Assembly: GCA_902530595.1 (NCBI GenBank)
Contig: CACAAX010000011.1
Coordinates: 1 to 44,905, forward strand
From: an uncultured Alphaproteobacteria bacterium
GTDB lineage: Bacteria; Pseudomonadota; Alphaproteobacteria; Rhodobacterales; Rhodobacteraceae
Direction of reading: 5' to 3'
DNA: 44,905 nucleotides
The notes below the pieces were generated by a model. That model had not been told where the DNA came from. It searched no databases and saw nothing but the letters and a program-made list of their open reading frames with translations. How positions within the stretch are numbered: position 1 is the first letter of the stretch; each line of letters begins with the position of its first letter. A program made the position numbers and the translations under genes. This document shows positions 33,233 to 42,913 of this stretch, piece by piece.

Positions 33233-34390
33233 TTACTCTCTAAACTCACCAATCAAAGCCGTTGCAAACTCTTCAGGATCAAATGGCTGAAGGTCATCTA
33301 ATGTCTCACCAACCCCTATAGCATGTATTGGCAATTGAAATCTATCGGCAACTGATATTAGTATTCCCCCTTTTGCGCTGCCATCCAACTTAGTCATTAT
33401 TATTCCCGTTATATTGACCATTTTCTGGAAGATCTCTACTTGAGAAATAATGTTTTGTCCAGTGGTCGCATCGAGAACTAATATTATATTTTCAGGGGCT
33501 TCGCTTTTTACTTTTTTTATAACAGTGACAATTTTTACTAACTCCTGCATAAGATCTGTTTTGTTTTGCAATCTTCCTGCTGTATCGATAAACAAGAGGT
33601 CCGTCTTTTCATTTATAGCTCTTTCAACTGACTTATACGCTAAAGAAGCTGGATCAGATCCTTGCTCGGCCTTGATAATTGGGACATCTACCCTCTCCGC
33701 CCAAACAGATAACTGTTCAATAGCTGCAGCTCTAAAAGTATCACCCGCTCCAATCATTACTGATTTTCCAGCCATCTTAAATTGTGATGCAAGTTTACCA
33801 ATTGTTGTTGTCTTACCAGATCCATTAACGCCTACCACCACTACGATTTGCGGAGCCGTTTTATAGATTGGAATGGGCTTGGCTATTGGCTCTAATATCT
33901 TAGTTATCTCGTCTATGAGATATTCTTTAAGCTGCATTACCTCTATTTTTTTTCCATATACTTTTGACGAAATTTTTTCTGAAATCTTTAAAGCGGTTTT
34001 ACTCCCTACATCGGATGAAATCAGGATATCTTCAAGTTTCTCTAAAAACTCATCATTAAATAAAATTTTCCTTGGGTCTGGCTTTCTCTTTAATGAGTCA
34101 AGAGCTTTTTTTACGACTGATTTAGCTTTGGTGACTTTTCGACCATCTTTAACGATATCTTTGTTTTGATCAGTATCACCGTCTTGTGCGAACTGACTTT
34201 TTTCTGATTCACTAATTTTCTTCGAGTTAATTTCATTTTTTTCTGACTTTTCTACTGAAACTATTTTCTCAATATTCACATCGGCTTCAGCTTTAGATAC
34301 TTCGTTAACGGCCTCATCTAAATTTTTTGTAAATTTTGAACTGGAATTAAATAGTTTATTTTTAAGTTTTTTGAAAAATCCTGTTACCAT
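33233..34390 (-). CDS. ftsY: signal recognition particle receptor FtsY
   Basis: A GTPase that docks ribosome-SRP complexes at the membrane for co-translational insertion. The 385 residues comprise an amphipathic start (GFFKKLKNKLF), a long charged, low-complexity A domain (about 20-100), the helical N domain, and the G domain with G1 GVNGSGKT (187-194), DTFRAAAIEQL, G3 DTAG (269-272), G4 TKLD (333-336) and the closing GGILISVADR. Complete. First of the ftsY-ispZ pair, 17 nt after xseA. Confidence 0.96.
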   Translation of the reverse strand: MVTGFFKKLKNKLFNSSSKFTKNLDEAVNEVSKAEADVNIEKIVSVEKSEKNEINSKKISESEKSQFAQDGDTDQNKDIVKDGRKVTKAKSVVKKALDSLKRKPDPRKILFNDEFLEKLEDILISSDVGSKTALKISEKISSKVYGKKIEVMQLKEYLIDEITKILEPIAKPIPIYKTAPQIVVVVGVNGSGKTTTIGKLASQFKMAGKSVMIGAGDTFRAAAIEQLSVWAERVDVPIIKAEQGSDPASLAYKSVERAINEKTDLLFIDTAGRLQNKTDLMQELVKIVTVIKKVKSEAPENIILVLDATTGQNIISQVEIFQKMVNITGIIMTKLDGSAKGGILISVADRFQLPIHAIGVGETLDDLQPFDPEEFATALIGEFRE

Positions 34391-34407
34391 TTTGTAATAC
34401 CAACTTT

Positions 34408-35754
34408 CTACTTATCTGCTCTTACTCTTACCTTACCATCAGCCCATTCAATTGTAAGAGCACTTTTACTTTTCAATTGAGATTTGGTGCTTACAATTTT
34501 GTCATTTTCATCTCGTATGACAGAGTATCCCCTGGACAGTACTTTTTTATAACTTACGCTCTCTAACAATCTGGATGCTGCCATAAAATTTTCTGATTTT
34601 TTTCTAAAGTTATTCCAAAGATGCTTCAAAGCCATCTCATCTAATAAACCTAATCGTTTTTTTGTATCAAAGACATAGTGGAAAATTTGCTTTAGCCTCG
34701 CTGAAAGATCCTTATCTAATAATTTTACCTCGTTAGACATCTCAGAAAAAGCATCTTTAATAATACTGTCGAATTTTAGTATGTTCATTGTAAGTGATTT
34801 TTTCATATCGTTCAGGTTTTGGTATGGGCTTTTAAGCTTTGCAGAGCATTGATTAAGCAAAGACATTTTTAAAAATGTTATCTTTTCCGCACTGTTTCTT
34901 AAATTTGTAGAAAGGTAACTTAACTGCCCTAAAATTTCTGTTCGATTTGGTAAGGCAATCTCTGCCGCTGCTGTGGGAGTGGGCGCTCTCACATCCGCAA
35001 CAAGGTCTAATAGCGTTGTATCGGTTTCATGTCCAATAGCTGAGATAATGGGTATCTTTGCTTCTGATACGGCTCTAATGAGACTTTCGTCATTGAAAGG
35101 CCATAAATCTTCAAACGATCCCCCTCCCCGGGCAATTATTAATAAGTCAGGTCTAAGGCCTTTGGTATTGGCTTTTTCCTGATGGAAGAAGTTAATTCCT
35201 TCTATAACATCTTTCGCACAACTATCTCCTTGAACAGTAACTGGGAAGATAATAACCCTTACAGAAAATCTGGCTTCAACTCTGTTCAAAATATCTTTAA
35301 TAACTGCCCCAGATATAGATGTTATTACTCCGATACTTAGAGGGTACGTTGGTAAAGCTAGTTTTCTTTTTTCACTAAATATACCCTCAGCCGCAAGTTT
35401 TTCCCTTCGCTTATTTAACATTGCAAGTAGAGCCCCAATCCCCGCTGCTTGTATATCCTCCACTATTATTTGATATTTGCTGTGTCCAGAAAAAGACGAA
35501 ATGCGACCTACTAAGACAACTTCATTTCCTTCTTCGATTAGATCTCTTTTGGTTAGTTTGGTACCTCGCCATACAACGCTAGCTAATATTGATTTGTCAT
35601 CTTTAAGGTCAAAATATACGTGGCCAGAGGCAGGTCTGCTAACCCTGCCGAGTTCCCCCTTTACCCTGACATATTCAAACTCCGTTTCTAATGTATTTCG
35701 TATCGATTGGGATAGGGTCGTAACAGTAAATTCCGGTATGTTCTCTTTTGTCAT
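34408..35754 (-). CDS. xseA: exodeoxyribonuclease VII large subunit
   Basis: The catalytic subunit of the single-strand-specific exonuclease. The 448 residues contain an N-terminal OB fold (VRVKGELGRVSRPASGHVYF), the catalytic domain with ITSISGAVIKDILNR, IARGGGSFEDLWPFNDE and GHETDTTLLDLVADVRAPTP, then a long coiled coil (about 275-400). All conserved blocks are present. It is divergent from purD across an 81-bp spacer. Confidence 0.96.
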   Translation of the reverse strand: MTKENIPEFTVTTLSQSIRNTLETEFEYVRVKGELGRVSRPASGHVYFDLKDDKSILASVVWRGTKLTKRDLIEEGNEVVLVGRISSFSGHSKYQIIVEDIQAAGIGALLAMLNKRREKLAAEGIFSEKRKLALPTYPLSIGVITSISGAVIKDILNRVEARFSVRVIIFPVTVQGDSCAKDVIEGINFFHQEKANTKGLRPDLLIIARGGGSFEDLWPFNDESLIRAVSEAKIPIISAIGHETDTTLLDLVADVRAPTPTAAAEIALPNRTEILGQLSYLSTNLRNSAEKITFLKMSLLNQCSAKLKSPYQNLNDMKKSLTMNILKFDSIIKDAFSEMSNEVKLLDKDLSARLKQIFHYVFDTKKRLGLLDEMALKHLWNNFRKKSENFMAASRLLESVSYKKVLSRGYSVIRDENDKIVSTKSQLKSKSALTIEWADGKVRVRADK

Positions 35755-35835
35755 AGCCTTTAGATCACAACTGATTTTTATTTCTTTATATAATCACTCC
35801 TATGAGTATCATGATCGAAAAGGATTGGAAAGAGA
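35755..35835. promoter_or_regulatory. divergent xseA/purD promoter region
   Basis: The 81-bp spacer contains a perfect TATAAT (35789-35794), reading towards purD. Its -35 region is poor. The overlapping ATTATATAAAG on the other strand may serve xseA. GGAAAGAG before ATG 35836 is the purD ribosome site. Confidence 0.4.
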
Positions 35836-37092
35836 ATGAAAATTTTGATTATTGGAAATGGTGCACGGGAGCACGCATTGACTTGGGCTATATCCCAAAA
35901 TCCAAGATGTACGAAAATTTATTGTAGCCCAGGGAATGCCGGGACCACCGAATTAGCGACAAATGTTGATATTGATGTAACATCAAATAACGAAATCCTG
36001 GAAATGTGTTTGCTGCATTCAATTGATCTTGTAATAGTCGGGCCTGAGAAGCAATTTGAGCAGGGTCTTACAAATGCTCTCAAAGAAAAAAATATATTGG
36101 TATTTGGGCCAACCATGGAAGCTTCTCAATTAGAAGCCTCAAAATCCTTTACCAAGAATATGTGCAAGCACAAAAAAATACCTACTGGAAATTACGAGAT
36201 TTTTTCAAGAGTTGATGACGCTAAGAAATTTTTGAGAGAACAACCTACACCCTACGTAATTAAAGCAGATGGACTTGCTGCAGGTAAGGGAGTTTTAGTT
36301 TCAAGCGATATTGAAGAGGCCGACAATTTTATTAGTTCTATCTTTGCAGGAAAAATTGGAACAGTGAAAAGTAAGGTTATAATTGAAGAGTACCTTGAGG
36401 GCAAAGAAATGAGCGTCTTTTTTGCTATTGATAAAAAGACAATAAAATACATCGGAAGCGCACAAGACTATAAAAGAGCTTTTGATAATGACCGTGGGCC
36501 TAATACTGGTGGTATGGGTGCCTTCTCGCCGTCTCCTTTACTAACAAAAAAAACTTTAGACAAGATCTTGAATAAAATCATTAAGCCAACAGTAGGGTAC
36601 ATGAAGGAAACTGGTAATGAGTTTTCCGGGATACTCTATGCAGGACTAGTTTTGAATAATGGAGAGCCAAAACTCATTGAATATAATGTGCGTTTTGGTG
36701 ATCCCGAATGTCAAGCTCTGTGTGTTCGATTAGGTGCTCAGATATTCGATATATATTTTAGTGGAGCAAAGAATGAATTATCTAGTTTATCTATTAATGA
36801 GGCATGTGACAGTGCTATCACAGTTATTGTTGCAGAAAAAGGATATCCAAAAAATCCAAGAAGTGATTGTGAACTCAACGACATAGTTGATATAAAATAT
36901 AATAAAGCGTTAAAGATATTCCACGCTGGCACTTATTTTAAAAATAACTTTTTATGCAATACTGGGGGACGAATTTTTAGTTTTACAGTAAGAAGCAAAA
37001 ATCTTAAATACGCTAGAACAATCGTGTATAAAGCGCTAACTAAGATAGAAAATGAAAACATTTTTTACAGAACAGATATTGGTACCTATTAA
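35836..37092 (+). CDS. purD: phosphoribosylamine--glycine ligase
   Basis: Catalyses step 2 of purine biosynthesis (PRA + glycine + ATP to GAR). The 418 residues have the N-terminal GNGAREHALTWAI motif, the ATP-grasp core with PYVIKADGLAAGKGVLV and EEYLEGKEMSVFF, RGPNTGGMGAFSPSP, and the metal-binding signature IEYNVRFGDPECQ. Complete. Its stop is one base from that of the convergent ferredoxin gene. Confidence 0.96.
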   Translation: MKILIIGNGAREHALTWAISQNPRCTKIYCSPGNAGTTELATNVDIDVTSNNEILEMCLLHSIDLVIVGPEKQFEQGLTNALKEKNILVFGPTMEASQLEASKSFTKNMCKHKKIPTGNYEIFSRVDDAKKFLREQPTPYVIKADGLAAGKGVLVSSDIEEADNFISSIFAGKIGTVKSKVIIEEYLEGKEMSVFFAIDKKTIKYIGSAQDYKRAFDNDRGPNTGGMGAFSPSPLLTKKTLDKILNKIIKPTVGYMKETGNEFSGILYAGLVLNNGEPKLIEYNVRFGDPECQALCVRLGAQIFDIYFSGAKNELSSLSINEACDSAITVIVAEKGYPKNPRSDCELNDIVDIKYNKALKIFHAGTYFKNNFLCNTGGRIFSFTVRSKNLKYARTIVYKALTKIENENIFYRTDIGTY

Positions 37093-37093
37093 A

Positions 37094-37456
<363 letters not shown>

Positions 37457-37487
37457 TTAAATTTAATCTATTAATAACAAAAAAAAT

Positions 37488-37502
37488 GTTCTATTTTTGT
37501 TC
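37488..37502 (+). promoter_or_regulatory. LexA operator (alphaproteobacterial SOS box)
   Basis: GTTC at 37488-37491, seven bases (TATTTTT), GTTC at 37499-37502. This is an exact GTTC-N7-GTTC, the LexA-binding motif of alphaproteobacteria. It ends two bases before ATG 37505, so bound LexA would cover the start region. No other exact copy was noticed in the window. Confidence 0.75.
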
Positions 37503-37504
37503 TC

Positions 37505-37840
37505 ATGAAAAATGCTCAAAAAAAAGATGCAATCTTGACTTGTGCTGAATTATGTACTTTAGAGAATAACTCTTTTGCAGCAGTTGCAGGGTTTGTAATT
37601 GTTAAACAGATGCCCTCAACAGCTAAAGGGACAGTGTTTCTAACATTAGAGGATGAAACAGGGACCTCAAATATAATTTGTTGGAATAGTGTTTACAGAA
37701 AGTTTAGAGATCAAGTTGTATTCTCTTCGTTTTTATTAGTACGTGGACAACTACAAAGGGAAAACCAAGTCTCTCACCTAATTGCTGATGATATAAGAGA
37801 CATCTCAAGACTTCTCGAACTTATTCCAAATATAAAATAA
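37505..37840 (+). CDS. stand-alone OB-fold protein matching the C-terminus of error-prone polymerase DnaE2/ImuC
   Basis: The 111 residues align in pattern with only the last about 110 residues of DnaE2: AGFVIVKQMPSTAKGTVFLT and LEDETGTSNIICW (DnaE2 consensus AGLVLVRQRPGTAKGVxFxTLEDETGxxNxxVW), then LLVRGQLQRENQVSHLIAD and DDIRDISRLL. The PHP, palm, fingers and HhH parts are absent, and nothing related lies upstream. The OB fold (about 22-95) is uninterrupted. The SOS box directly upstream matches how imuA-imuB-dnaE2 is controlled. No Shine-Dalgarno is visible, so translation may be leaderless. It is either a deletion relic that kept its operator or an independent ssDNA-binding SOS protein. 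Confidence 0.8.
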   Translation: MKNAQKKDAILTCAELCTLENNSFAAVAGFVIVKQMPSTAKGTVFLTLEDETGTSNIICWNSVYRKFRDQVVFSSFLLVRGQLQRENQVSHLIADDIRDISRLLELIPNIK

Positions 37841-37847
37841 ACCCACA

Positions 37848-39296
37848 CTATTGAGTTGGTAGACCAATAAATCTTCTCATACCGTTTCTTAGTATCAACA
37901 TAAGTATGGATGTTTTGTTTGCCTTTTTTGCCTCTTCGTTAAGTTTGTAAAGTTCATCTGTGGAAGAGATCTTTATCCTGTTTATTTGGATAATTACGTC
38001 TCCCTTTTTCAACCCTTTCTCCTCGCCAACAGACCCTGCCTTTACATCTACTATAACAACACCCTTTATATTTCGATCAATACCAAACTGTTCGGCTACT
38101 TCTCTTTCTAAATTAGACAAAGTCATCCCTGCAAACTCAACTTTTTTTGTCCTTTGTCTCGATGGTTGACTTGACGCAATGTTATCTTCTAATCGACCTA
38201 GCTTGACGGACAAGGACACTTTCTTTCCATCCCTCAGTACCTTCACTGACACCTGCTTACCTACAGGACTGTCCCCAACTATCCTAACGAGCTCTCTGGT
38301 GTCCTTTATTGTCTTACCATCAAATTCAATAATAACATCTCCTGATTTTATACCCCCAGTTTTAGCAGGCCCATCAGGGACATCAGTAACTAATGCACCA
38401 TCAGTTTTTTCAATACCAAGAGCTTCCGCGACATCTTCAGTAACATCTTGTATTCTTACCCCTAACCAACCTCTTCTTGTCTCACCAAAAGTCGTGAGCT
38501 GGTCTATTACTTTCTCAACTACAGCCGATGACATCGAGAAACCTATACCTATAGACCCACCATTCGGAGAAAGAATCGCTGTGTTAACACCAATGACTTC
38601 ACCATCCATGTTAAAAAGTGGTCCTCCTGAGTTTCCTCTATTTATTGCCGCATCGGTCTGTATGAAATCGTCATAAGATCCACTTAAAGCCCTGCCCCTC
38701 GCAGAAATAATACCTGCAGAAACAGAGAACCCTTGACCTAAGGGATTACCTATAGCTAAAACCCAGTCACCTACTTTAGCCTTGTTGCTATCTCCAAACC
38801 TAACAAACTTAAGCTTATCTTTCGCCTTAACTTTTAAAAGTGCTATATCTGTCTTAGGGTCAGTTCCAACAACTGTTGCTTCCATTAACCGGCCATCAAA
38901 AAATTCAATCTCAATTTGATCAGCATTTTCTATAACATGGTTATTAGTTACAACATATCCGTCAGCTGATATAATAAAGCCTGAGCCCAGCGCTGTGCCC
39001 CTCCGCTGCCTTCTAGGTGCACCATTTTGTTCTCTATCCATAAAGTCTCTGAATAAATCTTCGAATGGCGAACCAGGTGGTAGTTGTGGGTTGAGCTCCT
39101 GCCTGTTAGGCACGGTGGAGCTTGTGGTAATGTTAACCACTGAAGGACTTAATTTCTCCACGAGATCACTAAAACTACCCGGCATACCCTTTCCCTGGGA
39201 TATACCACTGACAAAGATAAAAAATAAGAAAGTACAAATCGGTAAAAAGGCATAAGAACAAAATTTCTCTGCAGTATTTTTTCTCAAGACGTTCAT
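37848..39296 (-). CDS. degP: Do-type periplasmic serine endoprotease
   Basis: The 482-residue protein degrades or chaperones misfolded envelope proteins. A signal peptide (about 1-36) is followed by a trypsin-like domain with catalytic H120 (TNNHV), D150 (KTDIALLK) and S223 (GNSGGPLF), and two PDZ domains (about 265-360 and 385-475; RRGWLGVRIQDV, GVVIVDVKAGS). Complete catalytic triad. It lies downstream of hflK-hflC-DUF2065, the standard alphaproteobacterial arrangement, suggesting joint membrane protein quality control. Confidence 0.96.
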   Translation of the reverse strand: MNVLRKNTAEKFCSYAFLPICTFLFFIFVSGISQGKGMPGSFSDLVEKLSPSVVNITTSSTVPNRQELNPQLPPGSPFEDLFRDFMDREQNGAPRRQRRGTALGSGFIISADGYVVTNNHVIENADQIEIEFFDGRLMEATVVGTDPKTDIALLKVKAKDKLKFVRFGDSNKAKVGDWVLAIGNPLGQGFSVSAGIISARGRALSGSYDDFIQTDAAINRGNSGGPLFNMDGEVIGVNTAILSPNGGSIGIGFSMSSAVVEKVIDQLTTFGETRRGWLGVRIQDVTEDVAEALGIEKTDGALVTDVPDGPAKTGGIKSGDVIIEFDGKTIKDTRELVRIVGDSPVGKQVSVKVLRDGKKVSLSVKLGRLEDNIASSQPSRQRTKKVEFAGMTLSNLEREVAEQFGIDRNIKGVVIVDVKAGSVGEEKGLKKGDVIIQINRIKISSTDELYKLNEEAKKANKTSILMLILRNGMRRFIGLPTQ

Positions 39297-39308
39297 GTGA
39301 GTTCCATC

Positions 39309-39497
39309 CTAAATATCTGTTACACCTATAATTATTATCCCAATAGCCATCATTACTAAGCCAATTCGAGAAAGCTGTTTATTAGGAATGATCGAAATTT
39401 GACTCAAAGTTTTTTTTAGCCGTTCTGGAATAATCGCTAAAAAAAACCCTTCAAATGCTATCACGGATCCCAAAGCGAATAGCACCTTTTCTATCAC
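39309..39497 (-). CDS. DUF2065 small membrane protein (YjeT-like)
   Basis: 62 residues with two membrane helices (4-22 and 43-60) linked by a basic loop (IPERLKKTLSQISIIPN). DUF2065 is typically encoded right after hflC, as here (4-nt ATGA overlap). Function unknown, presumed linked to the HflKC complex. Confidence 0.9.
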   Translation of the reverse strand: MIEKVLFALGSVIAFEGFFLAIIPERLKKTLSQISIIPNKQLSRIGLVMMAIGIIIIGVTDI

Positions 39498-40360
39498 TCT
39501 TTTTCACTTTCCTTTATATAATCAAAGAATTCAGAGTTAGGACTTATGACCATTGTGGTGTTTGATCCTGTCATTGATTCTTCGTATGCTATCAACGATC
39601 TGGTAAAAGCATAAAACTCTGGATCTCTACCAAACGCATCGGCAAAAATTTTGGTCGTTAGGGCATCAGCAGTACCCCTTATTATTTCAGCTTCTTTCTT
39701 TGCTTCAGATACCGTCTCAACAGCTTTTCTATCAGCTTCCGCTCTGACTATTTGAGCAGCCTCTTGACCTCTCGCTCTCTCGTCCGCTGCCATTCTTTCT
39801 CTCTCTGCTTGCATTCTTCTAAAAGTGGCTGCTAAGTTCTGTGTGGGTAGATCAGCTCTTTTGATCCTGACGTCAACTATTTCAACACCTAGACCTTTCG
39901 ATTCTATTTTTGCGCTTTCCGTTATTCTCGTCATTAGCTCTATCCTATCTGTTGATAGAACCGCATTAGAGGTCACAGAACCGAGCACTTCTCTTAATGC
40001 GGCATTCAGAATTCTTTCAAGGCGACTTTCAGCCGTAACAATTCCCCCAGTCCCTACGGCTTGCCTGAACTGGACAACGTTGATAATTCTGTATCTTGCA
40101 AAAGCGTCTACCACCAATCTTCTATCATCAAGCGGTGTTACTTCAAGCGGCATGGTGTCGAGCGACAGTATCCTATCATCGTACCTCACAACTTGTTGTA
40201 TAAATGGTAGTTTAAATGCTAACCCAGGTTCTTCTTTAACGTCAGCAACTTGTCCAAATTGCAATACAAGCGCTTTTTGCCTTTCGTCAACTACAAAGAC
40301 TGAGGAGTATGTAACGAACGCTATAAGCGCTACTACTACTGATATAACCCGTAAAACCAT
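39494..40360 (-). CDS. hflC: HflC, SPFH-family regulator of FtsH protease
   Basis: The 288-residue type II membrane protein has an N-terminal anchor (2-20), an SPFH/band-7 domain (VDERQKALVLQFGQV..., YDDRILSLDTMPLEVTPLD), then a helical region rich in Arg/Glu/Ala (RMQAERERMAADERARGQEA). With HflK it forms the cage around FtsH. Its ATG shares one base with the hflK stop (TAATG). The ribosome site AGGAGG lies in the hflK coding sequence. Confidence 0.95.
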   Translation of the reverse strand: MVLRVISVVVALIAFVTYSSVFVVDERQKALVLQFGQVADVKEEPGLAFKLPFIQQVVRYDDRILSLDTMPLEVTPLDDRRLVVDAFARYRIINVVQFRQAVGTGGIVTAESRLERILNAALREVLGSVTSNAVLSTDRIELMTRITESAKIESKGLGVEIVDVRIKRADLPTQNLAATFRRMQAERERMAADERARGQEAAQIVRAEADRKAVETVSEAKKEAEIIRGTADALTTKIFADAFGRDPEFYAFTRSLIAYEESMTGSNTTMVISPNSEFFDYIKESEKE

Positions 40361-41499
40361 TAATTATTTCCTCCTGCTCTGAGTTGATTGAGTGGAAGGT
40401 ACGGCACAACCCCTTGCTCCCCTCCAACATTTTGGTCTAGGATAACTTTATCAACATCACGCATGATTGACTCCATTCTCTCCAAATATAACCTTTTTCT
40501 TGTAACATCTTTAGCCTTGACATACTCTTCGTAAACGGAAACAAATCTAGCGGCCTCACCTTCACTTTCATTGACTACCCTGGCCTTATATCCTTCTGCC
40601 TCCTGAATTAATTGAGCTGCCTCTCCACGAGCCTTCGCTAACGCCTGATTAGCGTAAGCGTCTGCTTGTTTCTCCAATGTATCCTTCTCTTGCTCTGCAG
40701 CTTGCACGTCTCTGAAAGCGTCTATAACTTCACCGGGTGGGTCAGCTTTATCAAAGTTCAAGCGTACAATGTTTACTCCGCTGTCGTAACTGTCCAAAGT
40801 GGTTTGTATCAAAGTTCTGACTTCTGCACTGATTACAGCCCTATCTCTATTTAAAATGGGAGCGAGTTCCGATTTGGCAATCACCTCTCGCATTGCCGAT
40901 TCAGAAACGGCTTGAATAGTTTCGCGTGGTTGGGCCAAGTTGAATAGAAATTTTGCTGGATCAGCAATATTCCATACTACTGAAAAATCAATATCTACTA
41001 TGTTTTCATCTCCAGTCAGCATCAAACCTTCATCTTGGTTAGATGACCTGTTACCAACTCCGATATCCTCGGTATTTTCTCTTGTAACGGTCAATACCTC
41101 ATGCGTTATGAAGGGCCATGGGGCAAAGTTAAGTCCCGATTCACCCGTTCTGTAGTATTCACCCAGTAAAAGTTCAATGGACTTTTCCTCTGGCTTCACA
41201 GTGTAGAAAGAAGCATATGCCCAAAACAAAACAAGCGCCAGGCCGATTAACCCGTAGGAGCCTTTTCCGATTCCGGGGGATTTTTGGCCTCTACCGCCCC
41301 TACCGCCTGATCCACCACCCCCGAGTAGAACTTTGAGCCTTTCTTGACCTTTCCTTACCATATCGTCTATTTCAGGGATAGATGTAGGTTTGTCATCTCG
41401 AGGTCCCTTTCCACCACTGCCGTTACTATTCCCCCAAGGGCTTTTATTTCCAGAATTATTTCCTCCACCCCATGGGTTGTCATTATCATCGTTGGGCAT
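40360..41499 (-). CDS. hflK: HflK, SPFH-family regulator of FtsH protease
   Basis: The 379-residue partner of HflC. It has a Gly/Asn-rich, disordered cytoplasmic N-terminus (about 1-75, GGGSGGRGGRGQ), one membrane helix (GLIGLALVLFWAYASFYTV, about 83-101), an SPFH domain (VKPEEKSIELLLGEY...), a coiled-coil (EQEKDTLEKQADAYANQALA) and a proline-containing tail (VVPYLPLNQL). Complete. First of hflK-hflC-DUF2065-degP. Confidence 0.95.
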   Translation of the reverse strand: MPNDDNDNPWGGGNNSGNKSPWGNSNGSGGKGPRDDKPTSIPEIDDMVRKGQERLKVLLGGGGSGGRGGRGQKSPGIGKGSYGLIGLALVLFWAYASFYTVKPEEKSIELLLGEYYRTGESGLNFAPWPFITHEVLTVTRENTEDIGVGNRSSNQDEGLMLTGDENIVDIDFSVVWNIADPAKFLFNLAQPRETIQAVSESAMREVIAKSELAPILNRDRAVISAEVRTLIQTTLDSYDSGVNIVRLNFDKADPPGEVIDAFRDVQAAEQEKDTLEKQADAYANQALAKARGEAAQLIQEAEGYKARVVNESEGEAARFVSVYEEYVKAKDVTRKRLYLERMESIMRDVDKVILDQNVGGEQGVVPYLPLNQLRAGGNN

Positions 41500-41575
41500 T
41501 TCTATTCCTTTACTACGTAAAAATCACTTGTTTGGTATAAATGCTCATTAATTTGAGAATTTCAAGTGTACAAAG

Positions 41576-42904
41576 TTAATTTAAAGTAACTAGTTCTTCT
41601 GCAGCAGTCGGATGTACCGCACAAGTTGCGTCAAAATCTTTTTTTGTTGCTCCCATTTTAACGGCTACAGCAGCAACTTGTATAAGTTCCGCGGCACCCT
41701 CTCCAACAATGTGGATCCCAAGAATTTTATCGGTTTTCTTTTCAACTACCATTTTCATGAGCGTTTTTTGTGGATTTCCTGATAATTGATTTTTCATCGG
41801 TTTGAATTCGGTCTTAAAAACTACATAAGCTTTACCTACATTTACTACCTCTGACTCCGACATTCCAACTGTTCCAACCTCAGGCTTAGTAAAAACGGCT
41901 TTTGGAACCAAGTGATGGTCGGGCACTGTAGGTTTATTTTTAAAAACCGTATCTACAAAAGCAATACCGTCGCGTATGGCTACTGGCGTTAAATTTAATC
42001 TGTCAGTAACATCACCGATAGCATAGACATTTGATACATTAGTCTTTTGATACTCATCAACCACCACCACACCTTCATTCAGATTGACCCCTAACTTTTC
42101 GAGTCCAAGATTTTCAATATTTGGCTTTCTACCAACAGCACAAACAACTTCGGTAACAACCAAATGGCTTTTGTCACTCAAATCCACTGAAAGTCCTTTT
42201 GAACATTTGGTAACACTATCGATCACAGTATTAACTATCACCTTTATACCTTTTTCCTGTAATCCTTGTTTCACTAAGCGTTGAATGTCGTAATCAAACC
42301 CTCTTAATAAATTTTCGCCTCTGTAAACTAGTGTAACATCGACACCCAATCCATTAAAAATTGTAGCAAATTCACAGGCTATATAACCGGCACCATAAAT
42401 TACGACTTTTTCTGGCAAGCTTGACATCATGAAAATATCATCAGATGACTTTGTAAACTGAACACCTGGAAACTCTGGTTTCTTAGGCTTACCACCAGTC
42501 GCTAAAAGAATATGTTTTGCCTTTATAACTTTCTGATTATCTAGCTCAACTTCGTTCATTCCTCTCAATTTTGCAAAGTTTTCATAAATTTCAACACCAG
42601 AGTTTTTCAAATTCATTTTGTATGCTGCCTCTAGCCTGTCTACCTCCTTGTTTCTAGCTACTACCATTCGCTTCCAATCAAAATGTGCACCTTTAATGGT
42701 CCATCCATAACCCTCACTATCGCTAAAATATTGGCTGAATTCTGCGGCGTGGACCATCAGCTTTTTGGGAACACATCCTCTTATTACGCAAGTACCACCT
42801 ACGCGAGAGGACTCAGCAATACCAACACTAAAGCCCTGAGCGGCAGCTAACCTTGCTGAACGAACTCCACCTGATCCTGCTCCTATAACGAATAAGTCAT
42901 ACAT
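41576..42904 (-). CDS. gor: glutathione-disulfide reductase
   Basis: An NADPH-dependent flavoenzyme that regenerates GSH. The 442 residues begin with the FAD motif FVIGAGSGGVRSAR, then redox-active C39/C44 in GGTCVIRGCVPKKL. The NADPH domain GAGYIACEFATI is followed by YRGENLLRGFD, whose arginines indicate NADPH. YAIGDV is the second FAD motif, and HPTAAEE supplies the H431/E436 pair. It lies 9 nt after rpiA, a pairing seen in Rhodobacterales-like genomes. Confidence 0.95.
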   Translation of the reverse strand: MYDLFVIGAGSGGVRSARLAAAQGFSVGIAESSRVGGTCVIRGCVPKKLMVHAAEFSQYFSDSEGYGWTIKGAHFDWKRMVVARNKEVDRLEAAYKMNLKNSGVEIYENFAKLRGMNEVELDNQKVIKAKHILLATGGKPKKPEFPGVQFTKSSDDIFMMSSLPEKVVIYGAGYIACEFATIFNGLGVDVTLVYRGENLLRGFDYDIQRLVKQGLQEKGIKVIVNTVIDSVTKCSKGLSVDLSDKSHLVVTEVVCAVGRKPNIENLGLEKLGVNLNEGVVVVDEYQKTNVSNVYAIGDVTDRLNLTPVAIRDGIAFVDTVFKNKPTVPDHHLVPKAVFTKPEVGTVGMSESEVVNVGKAYVVFKTEFKPMKNQLSGNPQKTLMKMVVEKKTDKILGIHIVGEGAAELIQVAAVAVKMGATKKDFDATCAVHPTAAEELVTLN

Positions 42905-42913
42905 TCTAGCCTC

